DNA from: Burkholderiales bacterium 67-32
Lineage (GTDB): Bacteria; Pseudomonadota; Gammaproteobacteria; Burkholderiales; Burkholderiaceae_B
NCBI GenBank assembly: GCA_001898625.1
Contig: MKUP01000032.1
Coordinates: forward strand, 62,001-126,000
Direction: 5' to 3'
Length of the DNA stretch: 64,000 bases
Within the stretch, counting starts at the first letter, position 1. Every line of letters begins with the position of its first letter. The position numbers and the translations under genes were made by a program. Shown piece by piece: positions 32,826-41,899 of this stretch. The notes beneath the pieces are model-generated. The model saw only the letters and a list, made by a program, of their open reading frames with translations. It was not told the origin of the DNA and ran no database searches.

Positions 32826-33887
32826 CTAGGCCTCCAGCAGCCGCTTGGCGAAGGCGCGGCCGGTCGCGGCGGTGCCCAGGTTGCCACCCACGTCGCGCGT
32901 GGATTCCCCGGCTTCGACGACGGTGGCGGCGGTGCGCGCGATGGCATCGGCCGCGGCGACGTAGGCGGGCTGGTTCGTGCGGCGGCCATGCCAGTCCAGC
33001 AACTGGCCGGCCGACAGGATCAGCGAGAACGGATTGGCGATGTCCTGGTCGGCGATGTCGGGCGCCGAGCCGTGCGCGGCCTGGCCCATCGCGTAGCGCG
33101 CGCCCATGTTGAGCGAGCCTCCCAGCCCCAGGCTGCCGGACAGTTCGGCGGTCAGGTCCGACAGGATGTCGCCGAACATGTTGGTGGTGACGATGACGTC
33201 GAAACGCTGCGGGGCGCGGACTACGTGCGCCATCATCGCATCGACGATGAAATCGTCCACGGTCACGTCGGGGAAGTCCCGGGCGGCCTTGTGGCATTCG
33301 TCGATGAACATGCCGTCGCCGATCTTGAGCACGTTGGCCTTGTGGACGATGCTGACGTGCTGGCGCCGCGTGCGCGCCAGTTCGAAGGCGGCGCGGGCGA
33401 TGCGGGCGCAGCACAGGCGCGTGATGCGGCGCAGGGACACCACCACGTCTTCGGTGATCAGCATTTCGCTGCCGCCCGAGGCGATGTTGCGGTCGGCATA
33501 GAAGCCCTCGGTGTTCTCGCGCACGACCACGAGGTCGAAGGCATCGACCTTGTGCGGCACGCCCTGCCAGGTGCGCGACGGGCGGATGTTGGCGTACAGG
33601 TCGAGTTCCTTGCGGAAGAACATCGACGGGTTGATCTCGCCCTTGCTTTCGTCCTTGAAGTCGAAGGTCGCCATCGGGCCGAGCATCAGGCCATCGGCGG
33701 CGCGGACCTTGTCCAGCAGCGCCTGGGTGACCGTGGCGCCGTGGCGCCGCAGGCTGTCGTGGCCCGCGACGTCGTGCTCCAGGGAAAGCTCGAAACCGAA
33801 GCGCTGCGATGCCGCGCGCAACACCTCGATGGTCGCGGCCATGGTCTCGGGGCCGATGCCGTCGCCGGGAAGTACGATGATTTTCAT
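32826..33887 (-). CDS. Isocitrate/isopropylmalate dehydrogenase family enzyme
   Basis: A 353-residue NAD-dependent beta-hydroxyacid oxidative decarboxylase. It has LPGDGIGPETM, the substrate arginines in DLYANIRPSR, VVVRENTEGFY, the catalytic-lysine region VHKANVLKIGDGMF, TNMFGDILSDLTAE with the metal aspartates, and AHGSAPDIADQDIANP. It is not a clear leuB; the operon context points to tartrate- or alkylmalate-like substrates. It lies 37 bp downstream of the Tat-type Bug receptor. Confidence 0.9.
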   Translation of the reverse strand: MKIIVLPGDGIGPETMAATIEVLRAASQRFGFELSLEHDVAGHDSLRRHGATVTQALLDKVRAADGLMLGPMATFDFKDESKGEINPSMFFRKELDLYANIRPSRTWQGVPHKVDAFDLVVVRENTEGFYADRNIASGGSEMLITEDVVVSLRRITRLCCARIARAAFELARTRRQHVSIVHKANVLKIGDGMFIDECHKAARDFPDVTVDDFIVDAMMAHVVRAPQRFDVIVTTNMFGDILSDLTAELSGSLGLGGSLNMGARYAMGQAAHGSAPDIADQDIANPFSLILSAGQLLDWHGRRTNQPAYVAAADAIARTAATVVEAGESTRDVGGNLGTAATGRAFAKRLLEA

Positions 33888-33924
33888 GATGTTCCAGCCA
33901 GGAAGGTAAGGGGGGATAGGTCGG

Positions 33925-34917
33925 TCAGTCGATGCGTGCCTGGGTACTCTTGACCAGGGCCGCGTATTTGTCCATTTCCGCGCGCACGAATTTGCCGAAG
34001 CGCTCGGGCGTCATCGGATCGACCGCGCTGCCTTCCGCTTCGAAGCGGCTGCGCAGTTCGGGTTTCTGGGCGATCCGGTTGATGTGCCCGGCCAGCAGCT
34101 CGACGATCGCGGGCGGAGTGGAAGCCGGGGCGAAATAGCCGCCCCACAGGCTGAACTCGAAGCCGGGCAGGGTCCGCGCGACGGTCGGCACGCCGGCCAG
34201 CGCCGCGACCGGTTCCAGCGACGAGACGGCCAGCGCGCGCACGCGTCCGCCCTGGATGTGCGGCATGATCGACGAGGCGCTGGCGAAGAAGCACTGCACC
34301 TGTCCGCCGATGAGGTCCGAGATCGCCTGGCCCGCGCCCTTGTACGGAATGTGCGTCATGTCCGCCTTCGAGCGGGCGGCCATCGAGGCGGCCGCCAGGT
34401 GGCCGGGCGTGGCGGTGCCCGACGACGCGTAGGCGACGCTGCCGGGCTTGTTCCGCGCGGCCTGCAACAGTGCCTCGACACTGCCGTAGGGGGAGTTCTG
34501 CGGCACGGCGAGCACCAGCGGCGCGTTGCCGACCAGGGCGATCGCGCGCAGGTCCTTGAGCGTGTCGTAGCCGGGGGTCTTCATGGCGAAGCCGTTGATG
34601 GCGATTTCGCCGGTCTGGCCCAGCAGCAGCGTATGGCCGTCGGGGTCGGCGCGCACCACCTGCCGGGTGCCCAGCGCGCCGCTGGCGCCGGGCCGGTTCT
34701 CGACGATGACGGATTGTCCCAGCGCCTGTCCCAGGTCCTGGGACAGCAGACGGGCGAACACGTCGCCCTGGCCGCCGGGGGCGTAGGGCACGATGACCGT
34801 GACGGGCTTGGTCGGATAGGCGCCGGCGGCGCGGCCGGTGCCGCCGGCCGCCAGCATGGCGGTGGCCGTGCCGAGCCGGACGAATTCGCGGCGGGACAAG
34901 GAGGAAAAAGCAGTCAT
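33925..34917 (-). CDS. Bug-family solute receptor with a Tat-type signal
   Basis: A 330-residue TctC-like protein: YPTKPVTVIVPYAPGGQGD, VIVENRPGASGALG, ADPDGHTLLLGQTG. Unlike the other four in the window it begins with SRREFVRLGTATAMLAAGG, a twin-arginine signal. That suggests folding, or cofactor or ligand acquisition, before export. It lies second in the operon after another Bug receptor (37-bp gap), so the pathway may take up two related acids. Confidence 0.92.
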   Translation of the reverse strand: MTAFSSLSRREFVRLGTATAMLAAGGTGRAAGAYPTKPVTVIVPYAPGGQGDVFARLLSQDLGQALGQSVIVENRPGASGALGTRQVVRADPDGHTLLLGQTGEIAINGFAMKTPGYDTLKDLRAIALVGNAPLVLAVPQNSPYGSVEALLQAARNKPGSVAYASSGTATPGHLAAASMAARSKADMTHIPYKGAGQAISDLIGGQVQCFFASASSIMPHIQGGRVRALAVSSLEPVAALAGVPTVARTLPGFEFSLWGGYFAPASTPPAIVELLAGHINRIAQKPELRSRFEAEGSAVDPMTPERFGKFVRAEMDKYAALVKSTQARID

Positions 34918-34954
34918 GGAAACAGTCTCGTGGTGATTTTCTTGGCCGGCCCGG

Positions 34955-35932
34955 TCATTGCAACTGCATGCCCGGCTTGGCGACGACGCCGCGCCAGAGC
35001 GCCAGTTCCTTGCGCAGTTCCTCGCCGAAGGCGGCGGGGCTGAGCGCCAGCGGCGTCGCGCCTTCGTGGCGCAGCCGCTCCTGCACGGGCGCGGCCGCGG
35101 CGGCGGCGATCACCGCCTTGTTCAGCGCCTGCACCACGGCGGGCGGCGTGGCGGCGGGGGCCAGCACGCCCCACCAGGTGGTCACGTCATAGCCTTTTAC
35201 ACCCGCCTCGGCCAGGGTGGGAACCTCGGGAAACAAGGCCGAGCGCTTGTCGCTGGTCACGGCCAGCAGGTTCAGCTTGTTTTCCTTGATGTGCGGCAGG
35301 ATGGTCGGCACCGTCGCGAAGAACACGTCCACGCGTCCGGCCAGCAGTTCCATGCTGGCCGGGGCGCTGCCCTTGAACGGCACGTGGGTCATGGCCGCGC
35401 CGGTCTGCTGGCGGAACAGTTCACCGGCCAGGTGGTTGATGCTGCCCGGGCCGGCCGAGCAGAAGTTCAGGCCCTCGGCGCGGCCGCGGGCGGTGGCCAG
35501 CAGTTGCGGCACCGTGGTGGCGCCAAGCTGCTTGCTGGTCACCAGCAGCAGGGGGCCGCGGCCGATCATGGCGACAGGGGCGAAGTCGCGCTCGGGGTCA
35601 TAAGGCAGCTTGGGCTCGAAGGCCGCGTTGGTGGCGAAGGTCGAGGTCGCGAACAGCACGGTGTAGCCGTCGGGCCGCGCCTTGGCGACCGCGTTGGCAC
35701 CCATGGAGCCGCCGCCACCGCCGCGGTTTTCCACCACCACGGCCTGGCGCAACTGGTCGCTCATCTGCTTGGCGATGTCGCGGGCGATGCTGTCGGTGCC
35801 GCCGCCGGCGGCGAAGGGGACCACGAGGGTGATCGGGCGCTGGGGCCAGGCCTCGCCGGCCTGGGCCGCGGGGGATGCCAGCGCGCAGGCCGCCGCGGCT
35901 GCGCCGGCCAGGAGTATGAAGCGTCGCTTCAT
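34955..35932 (-). CDS. Bug-family (TctC-like) periplasmic solute-binding protein
   Basis: 325 residues: Sec signal (about 1-25, ending PAAQAGEAW), then WPQRPITLVVPFAAGGGTD, VVENRGGGGGSMGANAVAKA, RPDGYTVLFATS and THVPFKGSAPA. The ATG at 35932 is fixed by the signal peptide; the much longer open frame upstream overlaps the divergent LysR gene. It is the first gene of the minus-strand operon and shares a 114-bp control region with that LysR gene. Confidence 0.93.
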   Translation of the reverse strand: MKRRFILLAGAAAAACALASPAAQAGEAWPQRPITLVVPFAAGGGTDSIARDIAKQMSDQLRQAVVVENRGGGGGSMGANAVAKARPDGYTVLFATSTFATNAAFEPKLPYDPERDFAPVAMIGRGPLLLVTSKQLGATTVPQLLATARGRAEGLNFCSAGPGSINHLAGELFRQQTGAAMTHVPFKGSAPASMELLAGRVDVFFATVPTILPHIKENKLNLLAVTSDKRSALFPEVPTLAEAGVKGYDVTTWWGVLAPAATPPAVVQALNKAVIAAAAAAPVQERLRHEGATPLALSPAAFGEELRKELALWRGVVAKPGMQLQ

Positions 35933-36033
35933 GGAAGTGCCTCCGAAAATGTTCTGCAAGGCACTCATCGGTGCCTTGCCGGCATCGTCATCCATCCCGT
36001 TCCTGCTGTAAATTGCAAAAATCCTTTCAATTG

Positions 36034-36048
36034 ATACGGTAATCGTAT
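36034..36048. promoter_or_regulatory. LysR-type dyad overlapping the lysR start
   Basis: ATACGGTAATCGTAT is a perfect 5+5+5 dyad that fits T-N11-A. It includes the first two bases of the LysR start codon (36047) and faces the Bug operon promoter, so binding could block its own translation-start region and activate the divergent operon. Confidence 0.5.
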
Positions 36049-37003
36049 GAATTTCGATCTGTCGGACCTGCGGGCCTTCGTGACGGTGGCACAACTGGCC
36101 AGCTTCCGCGCCGCGGCCCAGGCCCTGCACGTGTCCCAACCGGCGCTGTCGCGGCGGGTCGACAAGCTGGAACAGGCGCTGGGCATGCGGTTGTTCGAGC
36201 GCAGCACCCGCAAGGTCGAACTCAATGCCATGGGCCGGTCGTTCCTGCCGCGCGCCCAGCATGTGCTGTCCGAACTCGAGGGCGCGCTGCTGGGCATGAC
36301 CGAGCTGTCTGAACGCATACGCGGGCTGGTCACGGTGGCGTGCATCCCGTCGGCCGTGGACAACTTCGTCGCCCGGGCCGCCCGCATCTTCCATACCCGT
36401 TTCCCGCGCATCCGGCTGCGGGTGCTGGACCAGCCGGCGCCCGACGTGCTGCTGTCGGTCTCGCGCTCGGACGCCGATTTCGGCATCAGCTACCTCGGCA
36501 CGCGCGAACCCGACCTGGAGTTCGAGGAACTGGCGAGCGAACCCTTCGTCCTGGCCTGCCGGCCGGACCATCCGCTGGCCCGGCGCCGGCGCGTGCGCTG
36601 GGAGGAACTGGCCGAGGTGGAGTGCATCGGCTTGGCGGCAGGCGGCGGCAACCGCCTGCTGATCGACCAGGGGCTGGCCCACCTGGCCGCGCGCCCCAAA
36701 TGGATAGGCGAGGTGCTGCACGTGCCGGCGCTGCTGAGCCTGATCCAGGCCGGGGTGGGGGTTGGCGCGGTGCCCAAGCACGCGCTGTCCGGCTCGGCGG
36801 GCCAGGGATTGGCCAGCGTGGAACTGGTCGAACCCGTGCTGGGCAGGCAGGTCGGCCTCATCTGGCGCCGTGGGCAGCCGGCCGCGCCCGCGGTGCAGGC
36901 CTTCCGCGACGTGATCGTTGCCGAGGCGCGGGTACGCAAGGAAGACCGTACCGGAGGAGTATGCTTGGCGGCAGCCGATCGACACAGGGAGGGGACGCCA
37001 TGA
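36047..37003 (+). CDS. LysR-family transcriptional regulator
   Basis: 318 residues. The winged HTH lies at 4-63 (DLRAFVTVAQLASFRAAAQALHV, SQPALSRRVDKLEQALG), followed by an effector-binding domain. It is divergent from the Bug-Bug-dehydrogenase-amidohydrolase operon and probably its regulator. Unusually, its stop overlaps the start of ftsH (ATGA), so the regulator and the protease would be co-translated. Confidence 0.92.
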   Translation: MNFDLSDLRAFVTVAQLASFRAAAQALHVSQPALSRRVDKLEQALGMRLFERSTRKVELNAMGRSFLPRAQHVLSELEGALLGMTELSERIRGLVTVACIPSAVDNFVARAARIFHTRFPRIRLRVLDQPAPDVLLSVSRSDADFGISYLGTREPDLEFEELASEPFVLACRPDHPLARRRRVRWEELAEVECIGLAAGGGNRLLIDQGLAHLAARPKWIGEVLHVPALLSLIQAGVGVGAVPKHALSGSAGQGLASVELVEPVLGRQVGLIWRRGQPAAPAVQAFRDVIVAEARVRKEDRTGGVCLAAADRHREGTP

Positions 37004-39039
37004 AGTGGCCGAGCCAGCAAGAGCCGAAGAAACCCGCGAATACCCCCGCAGGCAAGGGCGGACTGCCCGACGGCCGCGGCGCGGGCCGCCAGATGTCCAT
37101 GCCCCCGCGCCGGATGTGGCTGATCTTCCTGGCGGTGCTGCTGGTCAACTACTTCCTGGCGCGCTACTTGTCGGGTGGCGGCGCCGATGCGCCCATCACC
37201 GTGCCGTACACGGTCTTCAAGGAAGAGGTCGCCAAGGGCAACGTCACCGCCATCTACAGCCAGGGCGAACGCATCGAGGGCCGCTTCGTCAAGGCCGTCA
37301 CCTGGCCTACGGCCGCCGCCGAGGCGCCCGCCAAGGCCGGCGCGCGGGCCCAGCAGCCGCGCACGTCCACGACTTTCGAAAGTACGCTGCCGGTATTCGT
37401 GGGGCCGGGCTTCGAGCAGTTCCTGATCGACCACAAGGTCGAGATCAGCGCCGAGCCTATCCAGAGCGGCAATTGGCTGACCACGTTGATCTTCGGTTTC
37501 GGGCCGGCCATCTTCATCATCGCGTTCTACGTCTGGCTGTACCGGCGGGCCTCGCGGCAGGGCGGCATGGGCGGCAGCATGTTCGGGCTCGGCAAGAGCA
37601 AGGCGCGCCGCTATGACCTGGAGGGCGGCGAAAAAGTCACGTTCGAGGACGTGGCCGGCATCGACGAGGCCGAGAACGAACTGGTCGAGGTGGTCGACTT
37701 CCTGAAGAATCCCGCCAAGTACACGCGCCTGGGCGGTTCGGCCCCCAAGGGGGTGCTGCTGGTGGGCGCGCCGGGCACCGGCAAGACGCTACTGGCCAAG
37801 GCCGTGGCGGGCGAGGCCGGCGTACCGTTCTTTTCGATGAGCGCGGCCGAGTTCGTCGAGATGATCGTGGGCGTGGGCGCGGCGCGGGTGCGCGACCTGT
37901 TCAAGCAGGCGCGCGAGCAGGGGCCGTCCATCATCTTCATCGACGAGATCGATTCCATCGGCCGGGCGCGGGGCCAGGTCGCGATAGGCGGCTCCAGCGA
38001 GCAGGAGCAGACCCTGAACCAGATCCTGACCGAGATGGACGGGTTCTCGGGACGCGAAGGCGTCATCGTGCTGGCCGCCACCAACCAGCCCGACGTGCTG
38101 GACAAGGCCTTGCTGCGGCCGGGCCGCTTCGACCGGCGGGTGGTGGTCAACCTGCCGGACAAGAACGGCCGCGAGGCCATCCTGAAGGTCCACACGCGCA
38201 AGACGCCACTGGCGGGGGACGTGAACCTGCCGGAGCTGGCCTCCACCACGCCGGGCCTGTCGGGCGCCGACCTGAAGAACCTGGTGAACGAGGCGGCCCT
38301 GCTGGCGGCCCGCCGCGACCAGGACCAGGTGCATCAGAAGGATTTCAACGACGCGCTGGAGAAGATCGTGCTGGGCCCCGAGCGGCCGCTGATCCTGAGC
38401 CACGCCGACCGCGAGCGGATTGCCTACCACGAGGGCGGCCATGCCATCCTGGGGCTGCTGGTGCCGGGCGCCGATCCGGTGCACCGGGTCACCATCGTGC
38501 CGCGCGGCCAGGCCCTGGGCGTGACCTACCAGCGTCCGCAGACCGACCGCTACAACTATCCCGAAGCCTATCTGCTGGCCCGCATCGTGGGCATGCTGGG
38601 CGGCCGGGCGGCCGAGGAAGTGGTCTACGGCACCCGCACCACCGGTGCCGAGAGCGACATCGAGCAGGCATCGAACCTGGCACGCAACATGGTCATGCGC
38701 TGGGGCATGAGCGACCGGCTCGGCATGGTGCAGTTGGCGCCGCGCCAGAATCCGTACCTGGGCGGCGCGGGCGGCAGCCTGCCGTACAGCGAGGAAACGG
38801 CCCGGGCCGTGGACGACGAGGTGCAGAAGATCATCCACGGCTGCCACGACCGCGCGCTGAGCCTGCTGCGCGAGCACCGCGGCCAGTTGGACGCGCTGGT
38901 GCGGGCGCTGCTGGAGCGCGAGACGCTGGACGAGAAGGAGATCCTGGAGGTGACGGGCCTGCCGCCCGCGCCGAGGCTCAACGAGCTGCCCGAAGGGATC
39001 CGGCCGCGGGACGACGAGGACAAGCTGCCGCTGCTGTAA
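37000..39039 (+). CDS. ftsH: FtsH-type membrane AAA+ zinc protease, variant copy
   Basis: 679 residues: membrane helices at about 38-57 and 160-181, AAA+ domain with Walker A GAPGTGKT (256-263), Walker B IIFIDE (311-316), second region of homology ([19 protein letters not shown]) and the zinc site HEGGH (477-481). FtsH degrades membrane and unstable proteins. The pore loop reads EMIVGVG, where the E. coli enzyme has EMFVGVG; the aromatic pore residue is isoleucine. The long Pro/Gly-rich N-terminus (1-37) is also unlike the housekeeping FtsH next to rrmJ, so this is taken as an accessory homologue. AGGAGGGG precedes the ATG, which overlaps the LysR stop. Confidence 0.9.
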   Translation: MKWPSQQEPKKPANTPAGKGGLPDGRGAGRQMSMPPRRMWLIFLAVLLVNYFLARYLSGGGADAPITVPYTVFKEEVAKGNVTAIYSQGERIEGRFVKAVTWPTAAAEAPAKAGARAQQPRTSTTFESTLPVFVGPGFEQFLIDHKVEISAEPIQSGNWLTTLIFGFGPAIFIIAFYVWLYRRASRQGGMGGSMFGLGKSKARRYDLEGGEKVTFEDVAGIDEAENELVEVVDFLKNPAKYTRLGGSAPKGVLLVGAPGTGKTLLAKAVAGEAGVPFFSMSAAEFVEMIVGVGAARVRDLFKQAREQGPSIIFIDEIDSIGRARGQVAIGGSSEQEQTLNQILTEMDGFSGREGVIVLAATNQPDVLDKALLRPGRFDRRVVVNLPDKNGREAILKVHTRKTPLAGDVNLPELASTTPGLSGADLKNLVNEAALLAARRDQDQVHQKDFNDALEKIVLGPERPLILSHADRERIAYHEGGHAILGLLVPGADPVHRVTIVPRGQALGVTYQRPQTDRYNYPEAYLLARIVGMLGGRAAEEVVYGTRTTGAESDIEQASNLARNMVMRWGMSDRLGMVQLAPRQNPYLGGAGGSLPYSEETARAVDDEVQKIIHGCHDRALSLLREHRGQLDALVRALLERETLDEKEILEVTGLPPAPRLNELPEGIRPRDDEDKLPLL

Positions 39040-39076
39040 GGCCTGTAACGCGGCAGCCGGGTCCGACGCGTGTGCA

Positions 39077-40045
39077 TCACTCCTTCTGGATGCCCGCCTT
39101 GGCGATGATCTGCGCCCACTTCTGTGATTCGGCGGCTTGGAAGCGGCGCAGTTCGTCGGGCGTGCTGGTCACCAGTTCGGTGCCGGTCGGCCCGTAGAAC
39201 TTCGCCGCCGTCGGCGTCTTGGCCGCGGTCACCAGCAACTGGTTCAGGCGGTTCACGATGGCCTGGGAGGTGCCGGCGGGCACGTAGGCCGCGAACCAGT
39301 AGGTCGATTCATAGCCGGGCACGCCCGATTCCGCGATGGTCGGCACGTCGGGCGCGAGCGGGCTGCGGGTGGAGGTCGTGACGCCGAGCGCTTTCAGGTT
39401 GCCGCTCTTGACCTGGGGCAGGCCGGTCGTCATGTCGGTCCACATGACCTGGATCTGCCCGCCCAGCAGGTCGGTGACGCCCATGGGGTTGCTCCGGTAG
39501 GGCACCGACACGATTTCCGTTCCCGTCAATTGCTTGAAGAGTTCTCCGGCCACCCGGCTGGACGAGCTTCCGAAGCCGAACGACAGTTTGCCGGTCTGGG
39601 CCTTCGCCAGCGCGATGAACTCCTTCACGTCCTTGGCGGGCAGGCTGGGCGGCACGACCATGATCTGCCCGCCCTTGCCGAGCAGCGTCACCGGTTCGAA
39701 GTCCTTGACGGGGTCGTAGGGCAGTTTCTTGAACAGGTGTTCGTTGGCCGCATGGGTGGTGTTGGTCGTGATCAGCACCGTGTAGCCGTCGTTCTTGGCG
39801 CGGGCCACGGCCTGGGCGCCGATGAAGGAGTTGGCGCCCGGCTTGTTCTCGATCACCACCGGCTGTCCGCTCGCTTCCGAGACGGCCTGGCCGATCGCTC
39901 GCGCGATCTGGTCGGTGGCGCTGGCGGCGGCGAAGGGCACGACGAAGGTGATGGGCTTCTCGGGAAAGGCCTGGGCGCTGGCACCCCAGGCGCCCAGTAG
40001 CGCGAGGCTGAGTGTGGCAAGGCGCCGGCGGCGATGGGTGTTCAT
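39077..40045 (-). CDS. Bug-family (TctC-like) periplasmic solute-binding protein
   Basis: 322 residues with a basic signal peptide (MNTHRRRRLATLSLALLGAW, cleavage near ASAQAFPEK), then FPEKPITFVVPFAAASATD, VIENKPGANS and KNDGYTVLITTN. The glycines of the usual GGG turn are replaced by ASA, a small departure from the family pattern. Its start overlaps the stop of the small AtuA-partner gene (ATGA), so it belongs to that operon and probably captures its substrate. Confidence 0.93.
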   Translation of the reverse strand: MNTHRRRRLATLSLALLGAWGASAQAFPEKPITFVVPFAAASATDQIARAIGQAVSEASGQPVVIENKPGANSFIGAQAVARAKNDGYTVLITTNTTHAANEHLFKKLPYDPVKDFEPVTLLGKGGQIMVVPPSLPAKDVKEFIALAKAQTGKLSFGFGSSSSRVAGELFKQLTGTEIVSVPYRSNPMGVTDLLGGQIQVMWTDMTTGLPQVKSGNLKALGVTTSTRSPLAPDVPTIAESGVPGYESTYWFAAYVPAGTSQAIVNRLNQLLVTAAKTPTAAKFYGPTGTELVTSTPDELRRFQAAESQKWAQIIAKAGIQKE

Positions 40046-40395
40046 GATGTCTCCTCCTTATTGTCGATGGAAATGGGAAGCGTCAGTAGCAGGCTGGAAA
40101 GCGTCTTCCCGTGCGTGTCGAGGTTCAGCGAATCGTTGACGCCGCCGTCGAGCACATCGTCCAGCACGAAGTTCATGGCCGCCAGGCGCGGCAGCAGGTA
40201 GCGCTTGACCTGAGTCGGCGAGCGCGAAGCGAAGAGGCGGGCTACGCGGGCCTCGGTGACCTGGTCGACCAGCAGCGGCCAGTCGGCGGGATCGTAGGCG
40301 ATGACGCTGATGGAGGCGCGGTTGCCTTTGTCGCCGGTGCGGGCGTGGGCCAGTCTGTGCAGGAGAATCGTGCGGGGGCTCATCGTGTCTTTCAT
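40042..40395 (-). CDS. Small AtuA-associated protein
   Basis: 117 residues with LLHRLAHARTGDKGNRASISVIAYDP, VKRYLLPRLAAMNFVLDDVLDGGV and NLDTHGKTLSSLLL. This is the domain usually found fused to, or just behind, acyclic-terpene-utilisation protein AtuA. Its exact role is unknown; the TGDKGN-N-D-H residues may form an active or metal site shared with AtuA. It is linked by ATGA overlaps on both sides. Confidence 0.85.
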   Translation of the reverse strand: MKDTMSPRTILLHRLAHARTGDKGNRASISVIAYDPADWPLLVDQVTEARVARLFASRSPTQVKRYLLPRLAAMNFVLDDVLDGGVNDSLNLDTHGKTLSSLLLTLPISIDNKEETS

Positions 40396-41777
40396 GCGGC
40401 GAACTCCCACGTCGGCGCCAGCCACTCGCGCGGTACCAGGCACGAGCCGCTGCCCAGCCGGGGCGTGACGGCCGTGCGCACGCCGCCGCCGCCGGCCGGT
40501 CCGCAGGTATACAGAGCCAGCACCTCGCGCGCGACCCGCTCGGCATCCTGGCGGGTCGCGGCTGCCGCCGCGATGCGCAGCCGCAAGTCGTCCGCCGGCG
40601 AGGCCGGGACATCCGCCGCGGCCGTCCAGCGCCCCTTGTCGTCGCCGAATACGCTGGCGACGCCGATGAAATCGGCACGCATCTTCAGGTCGCCCAGGCC
40701 GAGCGCATGCAGGCGCTTGCGCACGACGTCGGCTGCCAGCGCGGCGCGTGCCGCCGCATTGGGGCCGGCATAGGAGATTTCTCCTTCCGCCAGCCACGGG
40801 CCTTCGTAGCAAAGCGTGGCCTTGAGGGTGGCGGGCCGCGCGTGGCCCCGCACGCCGGTGATTTCCACCCGGTCGGCGCCGATCTCGCGCACCTCGGCCT
40901 CGGTGATGTCGGCCACCACGTCGGGCGTCAGATAGGCGCCGGGGTCGTGGATCTCGTACAGCAATTGCTCGACGACGGTCCGGCGATCCACGCAGCCGCC
41001 TGTGTGCGCGGCCTTCGTGACGACGAAGCGCCCGTTCTCGTGCATCTCGATGATGGGAAAGCCGAGTTCGGCCAGGTCGGGCACGTCCTTGAAGCCGGGA
41101 TCGGCGAAATAGCCGCCGCATACCTGTCCGCCGCATTCGAGGATGTGTCCGGCCATGGTGCCCGCGGCCAGGCGATCCCAGTCGTCTTCGGGCCAGTCGA
41201 AATGGGCCAGCATGGGGCCGAGCGCCAGGGCGGGATCCGCGACCCTGCCGGTCACCACCACCTGCGCGCCGGCCCGCAGCGCCGCGGCGATTTCACGGGC
41301 TCCCAGGTAGGCGTTCGCGCTGACAAGGGGGCGTTCGATCGACGATTGGTCGAGCAGCGCGCGCATCTGGCCGGTGGTCAGCGCTGTCAGCAGATCGTCG
41401 CCGTTGACGATGGCCACGCGCAGCGCGGGCAGGCCAAGGGATGCGGCCAGCCGTTGCAGTTGCCGCGCCGCGCCGCGGGGGTTGGCCGCGCCGAAGTTGC
41501 CGATGATGGGTATGGCGCCGTGCACGCAATCGGCCAGGATGGGAGCGACGAAGTGCTCAAGGGAAGGTTCCCAGCCCGAGTCCGGGTTCTGCCTGCGCTG
41601 CAATTGCGCCAGCGCCAGGGTGCGTTCGGCCAAAGTCTCGAAGATCAGGGCGCGAGGGCCGTCGTGCGCAAGCAGGGTACGAACCACGGGGACGGCGGCA
41701 TCCCAGCGGTCTCCGGAAAAGCCCGCGCCGGCGCCGATGTGCAGGCTGGGCGCGGCGGATGTAGAAGATGAATGCAT
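40392..41777 (-). CDS. AtuA-like protein (acyclic terpene utilisation family)
   Basis: 461 residues of the family typified by AtuA of the citronellol pathway: LHIGAGAGFSGDRWDAAVP, ALIFETLAERTLALAQ, IIGNFGAANPRGAARQ, VTGRVADPALALGPML and GGYFADPG. The biochemical role in the family is unsettled. With a Bug receptor and a LysR gene beside it and no terpene genes in view, another carboxylic acid is as likely a substrate. The ATG at 41777 is preferred over the GTG two codons earlier. Confidence 0.85.
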   Translation of the reverse strand: MHSSSTSAAPSLHIGAGAGFSGDRWDAAVPVVRTLLAHDGPRALIFETLAERTLALAQLQRRQNPDSGWEPSLEHFVAPILADCVHGAIPIIGNFGAANPRGAARQLQRLAASLGLPALRVAIVNGDDLLTALTTGQMRALLDQSSIERPLVSANAYLGAREIAAALRAGAQVVVTGRVADPALALGPMLAHFDWPEDDWDRLAAGTMAGHILECGGQVCGGYFADPGFKDVPDLAELGFPIIEMHENGRFVVTKAAHTGGCVDRRTVVEQLLYEIHDPGAYLTPDVVADITEAEVREIGADRVEITGVRGHARPATLKATLCYEGPWLAEGEISYAGPNAAARAALAADVVRKRLHALGLGDLKMRADFIGVASVFGDDKGRWTAAADVPASPADDLRLRIAAAAATRQDAERVAREVLALYTCGPAGGGGVRTAVTPRLGSGSCLVPREWLAPTWEFAA

Positions 41778-41899
41778 GCACACCCGGTCATGGTCGTGGA
41801 AGTGGGGCCGGATCGGGACCCACGGATGAGCGGCACGATAAAGGTGCGCGGAGTATTCCGGGAAATGGATTATTTGGGATGACTGATTGAAAAATCAGA

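Noticed and set aside
35933-36985. Extension of the Bug receptor at 34955 beyond 35932
   Set aside because: The extension is antisense to the LysR gene and would remove the signal peptide from the N-terminus.
41883-41898. CTGATT-GAAA-AATCAG hairpin after the LysR gene as a terminator
   Set aside because: It has only 6 mostly A/T pairs and no T-run in the direction of transcription.
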